From positions 1 to 40,336 of the IMG/VR virus record IMGVR_UViG_3300010375_000009: a DNA stretch of 40,336 bases; one strand, 5' to 3'. This stretch comes from a virus. The position numbers and the translations under genes are program-made. This document shows, one piece after another, positions 13,078 through 20,931 of the stretch (its first letter is position 1; each line of letters begins with the position of its first letter). The notes under the pieces were generated by a model. The model had not been told where the DNA came from. It saw only the letters and a list, made by a program, of their open reading frames with translations, and did no database searches.

Positions 13078-13413
13078 ATGGCGCGGCCGCGCTGGTGCGA
13101 GGATTCCCAAAGCTACGAGCAGTATTGCCACGTCTATGTGATCGGGCCTGAGGGCGGTCCGTACAAGATCGGGATCGCGGTTGATGTCGCGGTGCGGCTG
13201 ATCGACCTGCAGATCGGCAATCACCTCGAACTCAAGGTGTTGGCCTCCGTCAAGGTTCCGGGTTCGGCTCAGCGTGCGCGCAGCATTGAGGAGCAGATGC
13301 ACTGGGCGTTTTGGAAGCGCCGCGTGCGGGGCGAATGGTTTGATATTCCCCTGGCGGAAGCGGAAGCGCATTTGCAGCGATTGACGGCGCCCAAAGAGGA
13401 GATCGCGGCATGA
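13078..13413 (+). CDS. GIY-YIG/T5orf172-type protein between the terminase genes, 111 aa
   Basis: VYVIGPEGGPYKIGIAVD (about residues 21-38) is the GIY-YIG core in the form seen in T5orf172/MUG113 proteins (VYV ... YKIG). It is followed by a conserved-looking RLIDLQIGN and EEQMHWAF ... GEWF. These domains are nicking or homing-type nucleases or DNA-binding relatives. AGGAGG stands just before its ATG, which abuts the small terminase stop. Its place between the terminase genes recalls free-standing homing endonucleases and nuclease helpers (HNH proteins) of packaging. Which applies here is open. Confidence 0.72.
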   Translation: MARPRWCEDSQSYEQYCHVYVIGPEGGPYKIGIAVDVAVRLIDLQIGNHLELKVLASVKVPGSAQRARSIEEQMHWAFWKRRVRGEWFDIPLAEAEAHLQRLTAPKEEIAA

Positions 13414-13484
13414 AGCGCTTTCTCGCTTGGCTTGCGGCTTTGCTCGACGCGATCACTGAGGACGCGCTGAACGGGAGGCTGTGA
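13410..13484 (+). CDS. Micro-peptide, 24 aa
   Basis: An ATGA overlap at its start and a TGATG overlap at its end fit it exactly between two genes. It begins MKRFLAWLAALLDAITED, an amphipathic helix with a basic start. It may be a real peptide or merely a coupling device that carries ribosomes to the next start. Confidence 0.4.
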   Translation: MKRFLAWLAALLDAITEDALNGRL

Positions 13485-13708
13485 TGGCGGACATTGTCCC
13501 GATCAAGGCACACCGCGAATATTACCGCGCGCAGAAGAGGACGGCCGCGGGCGTACTGCGCGACTGTCGGGCCTCCAATCCGAAAGAGATTCTGGTGATC
13601 GGCATTGGCGCCGACGATGAATTGTTCGTTCAGGGCTCGCCGCCCGATCCCGGCAATGCGCTCTGGCTCATGGAAATGGCAAAGAAAAAACTCCTCGGGT
13701 CCACGTGA
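13484..13708 (+). CDS. Hypothetical protein, 74 aa, before terminase large subunit
   Basis: ATG 13484 has GGGAGG 5 nt upstream, which favours it over GTG 13481. The protein has a basic first half (AHREYYRAQKRT) and a beta-like ILVIGIGADDELFVQG. Similar small proteins precede terminases in other phages, without known function. GTGA overlap with the large terminase gene. Confidence 0.65.
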   Translation: MADIVPIKAHREYYRAQKRTAAGVLRDCRASNPKEILVIGIGADDELFVQGSPPDPGNALWLMEMAKKKLLGST

Positions 13709-15291
13709 ACGACGCCGCGAAGATCGAACCGCTTCGGATGACGATCGACGGCGAGACGCTGGCGGCGTTTGCGAACAACTGGGCGTTTGTGACGATCATC
13801 CGCGGGCCTTGGGCGAGCGGGAAGAGCACGGTCTGCATCCAGAAGATGTTCCAGGCTGCGTGCCTGCAGGCGCCGGATCGGCGGGGCGTGCGGCGGTCGC
13901 GCTGGGCGGTGGTGCGCAACTCGTATCCCGATCTGCAGGAAACGACGATCAAGACGTGGCTCGAGTGGTTCCCCGAGGATCTGTACGGGCCGATGCGTCG
14001 GTCGCGGCCGTTCCAGCATGTGATCTGCGTGCAGGGCGAGCCGGTCGGGGGCAAGCCGACGTTCGTCGAGATGGAGGTGGTGTTCCTCGCGCTCGACGAC
14101 GAGAACGACGTCAAGAAGCTGCTGTCGATGGAGTTCACGGGGGCGTGGATCAACGAAGCGCGCGAGATCATCAAGCCGCTGATCGACGCGGTGATCGGGC
14201 GCACGGGGCGGTTTCCGTCGAAGCGTGACGGTGGGCATACCTGGTCGGGCTGCTTCATGGACACGAACGCGCCGGCTGAGAACCATTGGCTCCCGATGAT
14301 GATGGGCGAAGCGGTGGTGCCGGATACCGTGAGCGACGACGAGCGCATGGGTTTGGCGAAGCCGGATGACTGGGTCTATTTCGTCCAGCCCGGGGCGCTG
14401 CGGCCGGTGAAGGACGCGCAGGGCAAGATCGTGGATTTCGAGCCGAACCCGGAAGCGGAGAACATCCGCAACCTGACGGACGGGTTCGAATACTACATGC
14501 GGCGCAAGGGCGGTAAGACGCGCTCGTGGGTGCTGGTGAATTTCTGCAACGAGCTCGGCACGCTGATGGCGGGCAAGCCGGTGTGGCCGACGTTCGACCG
14601 TCAGAAGCATGTCGCGCGCAAGCGATTGGCCTATGACGCGAACTATCCGCTGCTGGTCGGTATCGACTCGACAGGGCGCAATCCCGCGGCGGTGTTCGGG
14701 CAGCAGGTGCGCGGACGCTGGCTGCTGCTGGCTGAGTTGGTTGGCCGCGACATCGCGATCCCGGCGTTTGCCAAGCAGGTGAAGGCGAAGGCGGCCGCGC
14801 TCGTGGCGGCGGCGGGGATGAATACGGCCCATGCGGCCATCGTGTTCTACCGCGACCCGCATCAGGAGAAGGGCCAGGGCGACGACCGCAACACCGATCA
14901 GATGTACCTGCAGGCGGGTATACGGCTTATCCCGGCGCCGGGCGGGAACGCGATCGCCACGCGCACGCAGACGGTCGAGGTGCTGTTCGACAACGACAAG
15001 ATCGAGATCGATCCCGGCTGCACGATGCTGATCGCGGCCTGCGGCGGCGGCTACCGCTTCCGCAAGCTGAAGATCGCCGGGACCGAGGCCTACGAGGATT
15101 TGCCCGACAAGACGAACGGATATGCCGATGTCGCGGACGGGCTGCAGTATTTGATCCTCGGCGGCGGTGGCGGCCGGGAAATGGTGCATGGCGGGGCGAA
15201 GCCGAAGGCGGTCAACGTGGTGCGCAAGTTCAATCCGCTGGCGCGAGGCGAACAGGCGGCGAGCCGCAGGGCCAGCGTGTTCGCGCGGTGA
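13705..15291 (+). CDS. terL: Terminase large subunit
   Basis: A 528-residue packaging motor. Walker A is GPWASGKS (residues 34-41). The acidic strand GAWINEA (about 146-152) fits Walker B plus the catalytic Glu. The C-terminal RNase H-like nuclease begins at LLVGIDSTG (D about 320). It pumps phage DNA into the prohead through the portal and cuts it. The GTG start overlaps the preceding stop (GTGA). The C-terminus is basic after a Gly-rich GGGGGRE. The gene lies directly upstream of the portal region, as expected. Confidence 0.94.
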   Translation: MNDAAKIEPLRMTIDGETLAAFANNWAFVTIIRGPWASGKSTVCIQKMFQAACLQAPDRRGVRRSRWAVVRNSYPDLQETTIKTWLEWFPEDLYGPMRRSRPFQHVICVQGEPVGGKPTFVEMEVVFLALDDENDVKKLLSMEFTGAWINEAREIIKPLIDAVIGRTGRFPSKRDGGHTWSGCFMDTNAPAENHWLPMMMGEAVVPDTVSDDERMGLAKPDDWVYFVQPGALRPVKDAQGKIVDFEPNPEAENIRNLTDGFEYYMRRKGGKTRSWVLVNFCNELGTLMAGKPVWPTFDRQKHVARKRLAYDANYPLLVGIDSTGRNPAAVFGQQVRGRWLLLAELVGRDIAIPAFAKQVKAKAAALVAAAGMNTAHAAIVFYRDPHQEKGQGDDRNTDQMYLQAGIRLIPAPGGNAIATRTQTVEVLFDNDKIEIDPGCTMLIAACGGGYRFRKLKIAGTEAYEDLPDKTNGYADVADGLQYLILGGGGGREMVHGGAKPKAVNVVRKFNPLARGEQAASRRASVFAR

Positions 15292-15294
15292 ACG

Positions 15295-15311
15295 TGTAAG
15301 CAATCCTTACA
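15295..15311 (+). other. Short inverted repeat after the terminase gene
   Basis: TGTAAG and CTTACA flank a 5-nt spacer immediately after the terL stop and 9 nt before late leader element 2. Too AT-rich and short for a good terminator; it could be a protein-binding site. Confidence 0.35.
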
Positions 15312-15320
15312 TACTCATGC

Positions 15321-15365
15321 GGTGCGTTGCGGGTGAGCGTCCGCCGAACGCACCTTCCCGCGCAT
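15321..15365 (+). promoter_or_regulatory. Late leader element 2, strong hairpin before the portal block
   Basis: GGTGCGTT (15321-15328) pairs perfectly with AACGCACC (15347-15354), and inside it GCGG (15329-15332) pairs with CCGC (15341-15344): about 12 bp with a 2-nt bulge. The ATG at 15364 follows 43 nt after the motif start and has no Shine-Dalgarno. Confidence 0.7.
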
Positions 15366-15624
15366 GGGATGGGGCTCGCCACCAAAACCTGATCCGAAGC
15401 TGGTCAAAGAGCAGGACGCTGAAGCCCAGCGCGCCAAGCTCGACCGCATCGACCTGATCCAGAGCCAGCTTGGCCTCGAAGACCAGCTCCGCGCGCAGGT
15501 CTACGGGATGCGCGACACCAATGTCGGCGGCAACAATTCCGGCGGCGACGGCTTCAACGGCGGCGGATTTGGCGGCGGCGGCGGCGGGTATTTCCCCGGT
15601 CACTTCCTCGGATTCCCGCAATGA
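15364..15624 (+). CDS. Small Gly-rich protein upstream of the portal, 86 aa
   Basis: The first 50 residues form a charged helix (PKLVKEQDAEAQRAKLDRID) and the last 35 are Gly/Asn/Phe-rich (GGGFGGGGGGYFPGHF). The ATG has no Shine-Dalgarno and sits behind leader element 2. Its TGA overlaps the portal ATG. Short proteins of this kind precede head-tail connector genes in related podoviruses; a minor structural or assembly role is likely but unproven. Confidence 0.65.
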   Translation: MGWGSPPKPDPKLVKEQDAEAQRAKLDRIDLIQSQLGLEDQLRAQVYGMRDTNVGGNNSGGDGFNGGGFGGGGGGYFPGHFLGFPQ

Positions 15625-17189
15625 ACGGCGACACGCTCGAACAGCAGGCGCTCAAGTTCATCGGCGAGGCCGAGACCGACCGCGACTATCACAAGCCCTG
15701 GCTGACGGATGTCTACCGCTATTGCCTGCCGTGGCGCCGCCGTCCGGGCAATCACCAGCAGGTCAACGATCAGGACGATCTGTTCGACGCGACAGCGATC
15801 GAGGCTTTGTCCGACTTTGCGGCCGACATGCAGATCACCTTCACGCCGATCGAGGACGACTGGCTGGACGTTGAGGCGGCTGAGAACCTGTCGGTTGCCG
15901 ACGCCGCGCAGATCGCGCCCCAGCTCGCGGCCTATCAGGACGCCGTGTTCGGCGAGATTCGCCGCTCCAATTTCCACGAGGCGTCGCAGGAAGCGTATCC
16001 CGATCTCGGGACCGGCACCTGCGCGATGTTCGTCCAGGACTTCGACCTGACGGCACCGCTTCAGTGCCAGGCCGTGCCGATCACGGATTTGCTGATCGTG
16101 CGCGGCTGCTACGGCGGCGTCGATTTCAAGGCCCGCGAAATCCCGGCGATGAAGCTGCGCGATCTGGCGCCAACCTATCCGCGCGCGGCGCTGACGCCCG
16201 ATCTGGTGCAGCGCGCCGAATCCGATCCCGGCAGCACGGTGTGCGTGCACGAATGCTACTGGCGCCTGTGGGACCGCAAGAGCATTGAGCGCTGGCAGTA
16301 CGTGCTGCTGATCGACCGCAAGCAGGCGGACGCGGCGGTGCTGGAAGGTGCCGGCTGCTGTCCGCTCATCGTGGCGCGCTGGCGCACGGACTCCACGACG
16401 GCATGGGGTGTCGGCCCGCTCTACGTGGTGCTGCCGACCATCAAGACCCTCGATCAGCTTCAGTACCTCGTCCTCAAGAACCTGTCGTTCGCCGTGGATC
16501 CGGCGGGACTGTTCGACGACGACGGCACGATCAATCTCGAGAACGGCGTCAATCCGGGCGACTGGATTCCGCGTCAGGTCGGATCGAAGGCCGATGTGCT
16601 GCGCTCGGAATCGGATTTCGACACGACGTTCTTTGAACGCTCCGCGATGCAGAGCGACATCAAGCGCGCGCTCTTCCAGGACAACCCGAGCCAGTCCGGC
16701 GACACGCCGCCGACCGCATCGCAATGGATGGACGAGAAGGCCGAAGTCGCGCGCCGCATGGGTGCGCCGTTCGGCCGGCTCACGAGCGAATGGCAGATCG
16801 CGCTCTTCCAGCGCTTCGCCTATCTCGGCGAACGGCGCGGCGATCTTCCGAAGGTCAACCTCAAGGGCGGCGCCATCCGCTTGCGGCCGCAATCCCCGCT
16901 CGTGCGCGCGCAGCGGATGCAGAAGGTTTCGACCGCGTCCCAGCTCCTCGGCGCGGGCAACCAGCTTTTGGGCGAGCAGACGATGCAGGTGTCCGTCGAC
17001 GGCGGCGCGACGCTGCGCGCTCTGCAGAAGGCGCTCGGCGACGAACTCGTGGTGCTCCGCTCGCCAGAAGATCAGAAAGCGCTCATCGCGCAGGCTGCCC
17101 AGGCCGCTCAGGCGGCTGGTGTCATTCCGCAATCGCCGCAACAGCAGGGCGCACCACCGCCCGCCGTTCCAACGCAGCAGGCCGCATGA
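15621..17189 (+). CDS. Portal (head-to-tail connector) protein
   Basis: A 522-residue podoviral connector. It has the family's N-terminal pattern (DYHKPWLTDVYRYCLPW), a hydrophobic core with IKTLDQLQYLVLKNL, and a helical C-terminus ending in Ala/Gln-rich sequence that should form the crown. Twelve copies form the ring through which DNA enters and leaves. Length fits the T7/BPP-1 connector family. ATGA overlaps on both sides. Confidence 0.9.
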   Translation: MNGDTLEQQALKFIGEAETDRDYHKPWLTDVYRYCLPWRRRPGNHQQVNDQDDLFDATAIEALSDFAADMQITFTPIEDDWLDVEAAENLSVADAAQIAPQLAAYQDAVFGEIRRSNFHEASQEAYPDLGTGTCAMFVQDFDLTAPLQCQAVPITDLLIVRGCYGGVDFKAREIPAMKLRDLAPTYPRAALTPDLVQRAESDPGSTVCVHECYWRLWDRKSIERWQYVLLIDRKQADAAVLEGAGCCPLIVARWRTDSTTAWGVGPLYVVLPTIKTLDQLQYLVLKNLSFAVDPAGLFDDDGTINLENGVNPGDWIPRQVGSKADVLRSESDFDTTFFERSAMQSDIKRALFQDNPSQSGDTPPTASQWMDEKAEVARRMGAPFGRLTSEWQIALFQRFAYLGERRGDLPKVNLKGGAIRLRPQSPLVRAQRMQKVSTASQLLGAGNQLLGEQTMQVSVDGGATLRALQKALGDELVVLRSPEDQKALIAQAAQAAQAAGVIPQSPQQQGAPPPAVPTQQAA

Positions 17190-17464
17190 CACGCACGTTC
17201 GCATCGCTTCGTCCGCAACCGCGCAAGCCCGCGCCCGACGACCTTCTCGTGCAGTCCTGCGCGCACAAAATCTTCTCCACGCTCGAGGGCGAAATCTTCA
17301 TGCAATGGGCTCGGCTGCAGGCCGAAGCGGTGCTCGGTCCCGACGCTACGGACGGTGCGTTGCGGATGCACGAGGGCGAACGGCAATTTGTGCGCAAGAT
17401 CGAGGGACTGATTGCCAGTGGCAAAGAACGCAGCGCAGGACGACAAGGCGACAACGGCGGCTGA
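17186..17464 (+). CDS. Bbp19-like protein, 92 aa
   Basis: Resembles Bbp19 of Bordetella phage BPP-1, especially ALRMHEGERQFVRKIEGLI (about residues 57-75). It lies between portal and scaffold as in that phage. Its role there is not settled; a capsid assembly protein is likely. The ATGA overlap with the portal sets the start. A coding copy of GGTGCGTTG (17354-17362) encodes part of DGALR, and the GTG of the scaffold gene lies inside its end. Confidence 0.75.
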   Translation: MTRTFASLRPQPRKPAPDDLLVQSCAHKIFSTLEGEIFMQWARLQAEAVLGPDATDGALRMHEGERQFVRKIEGLIASGKERSAGRQGDNGG

Positions 17465-18140
17465 ATCTGCCGACGCCGCCGGTCTGAACGATCAGTCGAG
17501 CGTCAAGTTCGACGCGCTGCTCGCTGCGAGCGGCATCAGCGGCGACTACACCCAGGGCGACGTCGAGGAAGCCGCGCACAAGATCACGAACGCGCTGGCC
17601 GAACAGAAGCGACTCGCCGAAGACAAGGCTGCTGGCCTCGGCACCGTTCCCGACCGCTACAGCTTCGATCTTCCGCAGGACTTCAAGTCCCCGGACGGCC
17701 AGAAGTGGCAACCCGACGAGAACTTCACGAACTCGATCAGCGAGTGGGCGCGCGAAGCCGGCATCGATCAGGACAAGATGTCCAAGCTGGTCGTGCGCTA
17801 CGCGCAGCATCAGATGAACCAGATGACTGCCGGGAAGAAACAGTCCGATGAAGCCCGCAGTGCCGAACTCGGCAAGCTCGGCCCAAACGGGCAGGACCGC
17901 ATCGGCGCTGTGATGAAAGCGGTTGCCGCGCATTACGGCGACGACGGCGCGCAGGCCCTGCAACAGGGCGGATCGGCGCGCGGCATCGAAATTCTTGAAG
18001 ACCTACTCGCGGCGAAGAATGGCACCGGCAACGGTGCGCAGCAGCGCGGAAACGGTGCGGAGAAGCCGAATCTCAGTCAGCACGTCGGCAAAAAGGGCGG
18101 CGGCAGAAAACTTCTCGATATCGCGAACAAGGGACGATGA
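17418..18140 (+). CDS. Capsid scaffold / assembly protein, 240 aa
   Basis: An acidic, helix-rich protein with long disordered parts, immediately before the major capsid gene: the usual look and place of a podoviral scaffold. A YSFDLPQDFKSPDG section and a conserved helix (SISEWAREAGIDQDKMSKLV) resemble capsid assembly proteins. The C-terminus is basic (KKGGGRKLLDIANKGR), as expected for binding the coat protein. GTG 17418 is preferred over a TTG two codons earlier. It overlaps the Bbp19-like gene by 47 nt. Confidence 0.78.
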   Translation: MAKNAAQDDKATTAAESADAAGLNDQSSVKFDALLAASGISGDYTQGDVEEAAHKITNALAEQKRLAEDKAAGLGTVPDRYSFDLPQDFKSPDGQKWQPDENFTNSISEWAREAGIDQDKMSKLVVRYAQHQMNQMTAGKKQSDEARSAELGKLGPNGQDRIGAVMKAVAAHYGDDGAQALQQGGSARGIEILEDLLAAKNGTGNGAQQRGNGAEKPNLSQHVGKKGGGRKLLDIANKGR

Positions 18141-18149
18141 GGTAACACG

Positions 18150-19085
18150 ATGGTTGCGATTACACTTAATGACGCCGCGAAGATCGCGGCCGACAACGGA
18201 CAGACCAAGAAGGCCGGCATCATCGCCCAGTTCGCGGAAAAGTCCGATCTGCTGGGCGCGATGAGCTTTGAAGGCATCGCCGGCAACGCGGTCAACTACC
18301 TGCAGGAAGGCGAACTTCCTACTGTGGCATCGCGCGGTATCGGCGAAAGCTATGTCGCCAACGCGGGTACGTTCACCTCGCAGACCGATGCGCTGTACAT
18401 CTACGGTGGCGAGGTCACGCTCGACCGGTTCATTCACCAGACCCAGGGCGCCGAGGTGATGTCGCGCTACGAGACGACGAAGGTGAAGGCCCTGTCTGTG
18501 GCGATCACCACGGCGCTGATCGGCGGCTCGAATGCGACCGACCCGACCAGCCTGGACGGCCTTCAGACGCGCATCACGGAATCGACCCAGCTCATCGACG
18601 CTGGTTCGACCGCTGGCGGTGCGGCGCTCTCGCTCAAGAAGCTCGATCTCCTGATCGATTCCGTCGAAAGCCCGACGCACCTGCTCATGTCGCGCGCGAT
18701 GCGCCGCAAGTTCATGGCCGCTTTCCGGTCCTCGACCTTCCCGAACATCCGCATGGACAAGAATGATCTCGGCGAGATGATCATCAGCTACGGCGATCTT
18801 CCGATCCTTGTCGGGTATCCTCCGATGAAGAACACGCAGTTGCTGCCGTTCACCGAAGCGGCGTCCTCCGGCGGGGCGACCGCGACCTCCATCTACTGTG
18901 TGAACCTCGGCGAGGATGGCGTGGTCGGGATCTCGAACGGCGGCATCAGCGTTCGCGAACTCGGCGAGCAGAACGACGCGCCGGAAATGAAGACCCGCAT
19001 CGAATGGTATCTCGGCCTCGCGGACTATTCGCCCTATGCACGCGCACGCCTGCGCTACATCGGCGATCTCGACATCGTGGCGTAA
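18150..19085 (+). CDS. Major capsid protein, 311 aa
   Basis: Reads like the HK97-fold coat protein of BPP-1-like podoviruses. It has an N-terminal helical arm (AKIAADNGQTKKAGIIAQFAE), an E-loop-like stretch (ELPTVASRGIGESYVANAGTF), a long spine helix (VKALSVAITTALIGG) and a C-terminal P-domain strand region ending SPYARARLRYIGDLD. GAGGT 8 nt before the ATG is a good Shine-Dalgarno. It follows the scaffold and precedes the cement protein. Confidence 0.9.
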   Translation: MVAITLNDAAKIAADNGQTKKAGIIAQFAEKSDLLGAMSFEGIAGNAVNYLQEGELPTVASRGIGESYVANAGTFTSQTDALYIYGGEVTLDRFIHQTQGAEVMSRYETTKVKALSVAITTALIGGSNATDPTSLDGLQTRITESTQLIDAGSTAGGAALSLKKLDLLIDSVESPTHLLMSRAMRRKFMAAFRSSTFPNIRMDKNDLGEMIISYGDLPILVGYPPMKNTQLLPFTEAASSGGATATSIYCVNLGEDGVVGISNGGISVRELGEQNDAPEMKTRIEWYLGLADYSPYARARLRYIGDLDIVA

Positions 19086-19097
19086 GGGGAACGGACA

Positions 19098-19577
19098 ATG
19101 GCAAACGACACCAACCGCTACGGCTTCACCTACGACAGCAACCTGGTTCTCAAGGATCCCGGCCTCATCGCCGCGTCTGCGGCCGGCCAGGTCAACGGCA
19201 AGAACCAGCTCATCGACGTCGGAGACGGCGTCTACTGGGGCGCGGCAGTCATCGACTGGACCGCGTGCGAGGTCGATTCCTCGAACGAGCTTTACACCGT
19301 CAGCGTGCAGGGCGCGTTGCGCGGCACCGGCTCGACGCGCGATGTGCCCGTGCTCGACACGTCGCATATCGAAAACCTCGCGATGGCGGACTTCGGACAC
19401 ACCAGCGTCCGCAAGGGCGCTGCCGAAACTTCTCCTTCGAGCGGCCGCATGATCCTGCCGTTCCGCAATGTCGTCGCAGACACGACCTACCAGATCCTCC
19501 GTGCCTACATCACCGTGGCAGGCACGATCGCGACCGGCTTCAACGTCGGCATCTGGATCGGAAAGTTGCCGATCTGA
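19098..19577 (+). CDS. Bbp16-like capsid cement protein, 159 aa
   Basis: Matches in pattern the Bbp16 cement protein of BPP-1: ANDTNRYGFTYDSNLVLKD at the start, then a beta-rich body (GVYWGAAVIDWTACEVDSS, TTYQILRAYITV) and GFNVGIWIGKL at the end. Such proteins form jelly-roll clamps on the outside of the mature capsid. It directly follows the coat gene. Its stop overlaps the ATG of a 50-residue gene (TGATG). Confidence 0.85.
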   Translation: MANDTNRYGFTYDSNLVLKDPGLIAASAAGQVNGKNQLIDVGDGVYWGAAVIDWTACEVDSSNELYTVSVQGALRGTGSTRDVPVLDTSHIENLAMADFGHTSVRKGAAETSPSSGRMILPFRNVVADTTYQILRAYITVAGTIATGFNVGIWIGKLPI

Positions 19578-19729
19578 TGCGCGTCATCCTGATCCGCGAC
19601 CTGGAGACAGGTGAAGTGCTGAAGCGCTCAGGCGCGACGGCGCTGGAAATTCTCAAGCAGAAGGAGCGCTTCTGCGAAAAAGGCTCCGAGCCGAAAGGCT
19701 GGAAGCCGTCACAGAAGGAGGCCGCGTAA
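19577..19729 (+). CDS. Small hypothetical protein, 50 aa
   Basis: Starts in TGATG with the cement protein stop and ends in TAATG with the next peptide. MRVILIRDLETGEVLKRSGATAL reads as two strands then a helix. Its end supplies an AAGGAGG Shine-Dalgarno for the basic peptide. Function unknown, but translational coupling on both sides supports it. Confidence 0.6.
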   Translation: MRVILIRDLETGEVLKRSGATALEILKQKERFCEKGSEPKGWKPSQKEAA

Positions 19730-19800
19730 TGCGTAAGGGCAAAGGCAAGGGTCGCAAGGCCAAGCGCAAGGCTCGTCGTGCGAAGCGCAAGCGCAAATAG
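19729..19800 (+). CDS. Protamine-like micro-peptide, 23 aa
   Basis: It encodes 23 residues of which 16 are Lys or Arg and the rest are Met, Gly and Ala. AAGGAGG lies 7 nt before the ATG, one of the best ribosome sites in the window, and the ATG overlaps the preceding stop. Such a peptide would be fully charged and DNA- or RNA-binding. Located among head genes, it could be packaged with or condense DNA, neutralise charge, or act on host nucleic acid. None of this is shown. Confidence 0.65.
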   Translation: MRKGKGKGRKAKRKARRAKRKRK

Positions 19801-19830
19801 CACCTCAATTCTCGAAAGGGCTGAACGGCC

Positions 19831-20244
19831 ATGACCACGAACAATCTCCGGGCATCCGCGTCGCGCGCCAGTGGCGTGACCAAGCGTTACGATGCAGCCG
19901 CGACCGGCGTTGGCGCCTTGCAGAATCCGGTGACGGCCGTTGCCGGTGCCGGATCTTCACTCGCGACCGGAACGGCGATCTCCGCAAATCCGGGCGTCGT
20001 CAAGTTTACGGGCGCGGATGGCACCGTTGGCGCGACCTTGCCGCCGAGCGCAGGGTCTTCGCCGATCCCGATCCGCAATCCCGATGCCACGAACGCGGCG
20101 AAGGTCTACCCGAACACTTCGACAGGTGTGATCAACAACGGCTCGGCCGGCGCGGCATTGTCGATTCCGGCGAACACGGCTTGCGTCCTCTATCCGCTCG
20201 ACGGATCCGACAACTGGTTCAGCGTTCCGCGCGTCCCGTCGTAA
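19831..20244 (+). CDS. Probable virion protein, 137 aa
   Basis: Rich in Ala, Gly, Ser, Thr and Asn with regularly spaced short beta-like segments (VTAVAGAGSSL, GVVKFTGADGTVGATLPPS), as in capsid decoration or fibre proteins. It has almost no charged helices. It is preceded by a Shine-Dalgarno-like GAAAGG and located in the head block. Decoration protein is a reasonable guess; no named family recognised. Confidence 0.6.
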   Translation: MTTNNLRASASRASGVTKRYDAAATGVGALQNPVTAVAGAGSSLATGTAISANPGVVKFTGADGTVGATLPPSAGSSPIPIRNPDATNAAKVYPNTSTGVINNGSAGAALSIPANTACVLYPLDGSDNWFSVPRVPS

Positions 20245-20253
20245 GGAGACGCC

Positions 20254-20886
20254 ATGACGTCGACCACGGTTGAGAACGTCGTTTCCCGCACGACGGGCAT
20301 CAAGAAGAAGTTTGCCCTTCCGGTCGATAGCACGCTTTCGCAGGCGGCAAACGCTGCGGCTGTCGGCTCTTTCGCTAACGTCGACGGTCTCGTCGGAGAC
20401 TGCACGCGCTTCGGCAACTACGCCACGCTCAACTTCACGCTCACCAATGTTGTGATGAATTGCACGGATGCCGGCGCCTCGGGCTCCAGCGGGTCCGTGC
20501 AACTGTTCACGTTCGTCCAGCAGGCCATCGCCTCGATCGGTTGCCGTCAGAACTACAGCTCGATCGTCGAAGGTGGGGCACTGACATCCAGCGCAGGTGA
20601 CGCGGTCTATCAGGTTGGCCTGGGGTCGGTCGCGGTGACCGCGAAAGACGGCTCGCTCGGCGGAACCGATCAGGACCTCGGCGGCAAGACGTCGACCATC
20701 ACCGATTCAGGTGGCGTCGGATCGGGGAGCAAGGTATCCGCACCCGCGTCCGTTCTTGACGGCACCGACACGCCGGTCGGCATCTTCCTCAACTGGTCCG
20801 GCACGGCTGCGACCATCGACGCCAATGGCACGATGACCTTCACCGGAACGATCACGCTCCTCGTCGCGCTGCTCGGCGACGACTAG
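20254..20886 (+). CDS. Probable virion protein, 210 aa
   Basis: A beta-rich, low-charge protein (YATLNFTLTNVVMNC, VYQVGLGSVAVTAKDG, GTMTFTGTITLLVALLG). AAGGAG stands 5 nt before the ATG. Head or tail decoration is likely from composition and place between the capsid block and the tail adaptor. Its TAG is followed after 1 nt by late leader element 3. Confidence 0.6.
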   Translation: MTSTTVENVVSRTTGIKKKFALPVDSTLSQAANAAAVGSFANVDGLVGDCTRFGNYATLNFTLTNVVMNCTDAGASGSSGSVQLFTFVQQAIASIGCRQNYSSIVEGGALTSSAGDAVYQVGLGSVAVTAKDGSLGGTDQDLGGKTSTITDSGGVGSGSKVSAPASVLDGTDTPVGIFLNWSGTAATIDANGTMTFTGTITLLVALLGDD

Positions 20887-20887
20887 C

Positions 20888-20931
20888 GGTGCGTTGCCGC
20901 CCTGCGCGGTTGAGCCACACCTTGCGCCATG
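20888..20931 (+). promoter_or_regulatory. Late leader element 3, before the tail adaptor gene
   Basis: GGTGCGTTG at 20888-20896, 1 nt after the stop codon and 41 nt before ATG 20929, which has no Shine-Dalgarno. GGTG can pair with CACC (20918-20921), enclosing a CCGC/GCGG hairpin (20897-20900 with 20906-20909). Confidence 0.65.

Noticed and set aside
13630-15303. Antisense frame of 557 residues opposite the terminase gene, and similar long ones at 15600-17204, 18003-19400 and 25146-26534
   Set aside because: All are shadows of well-supported virion genes and have His/Arg-rich compositions typical of antisense frames.
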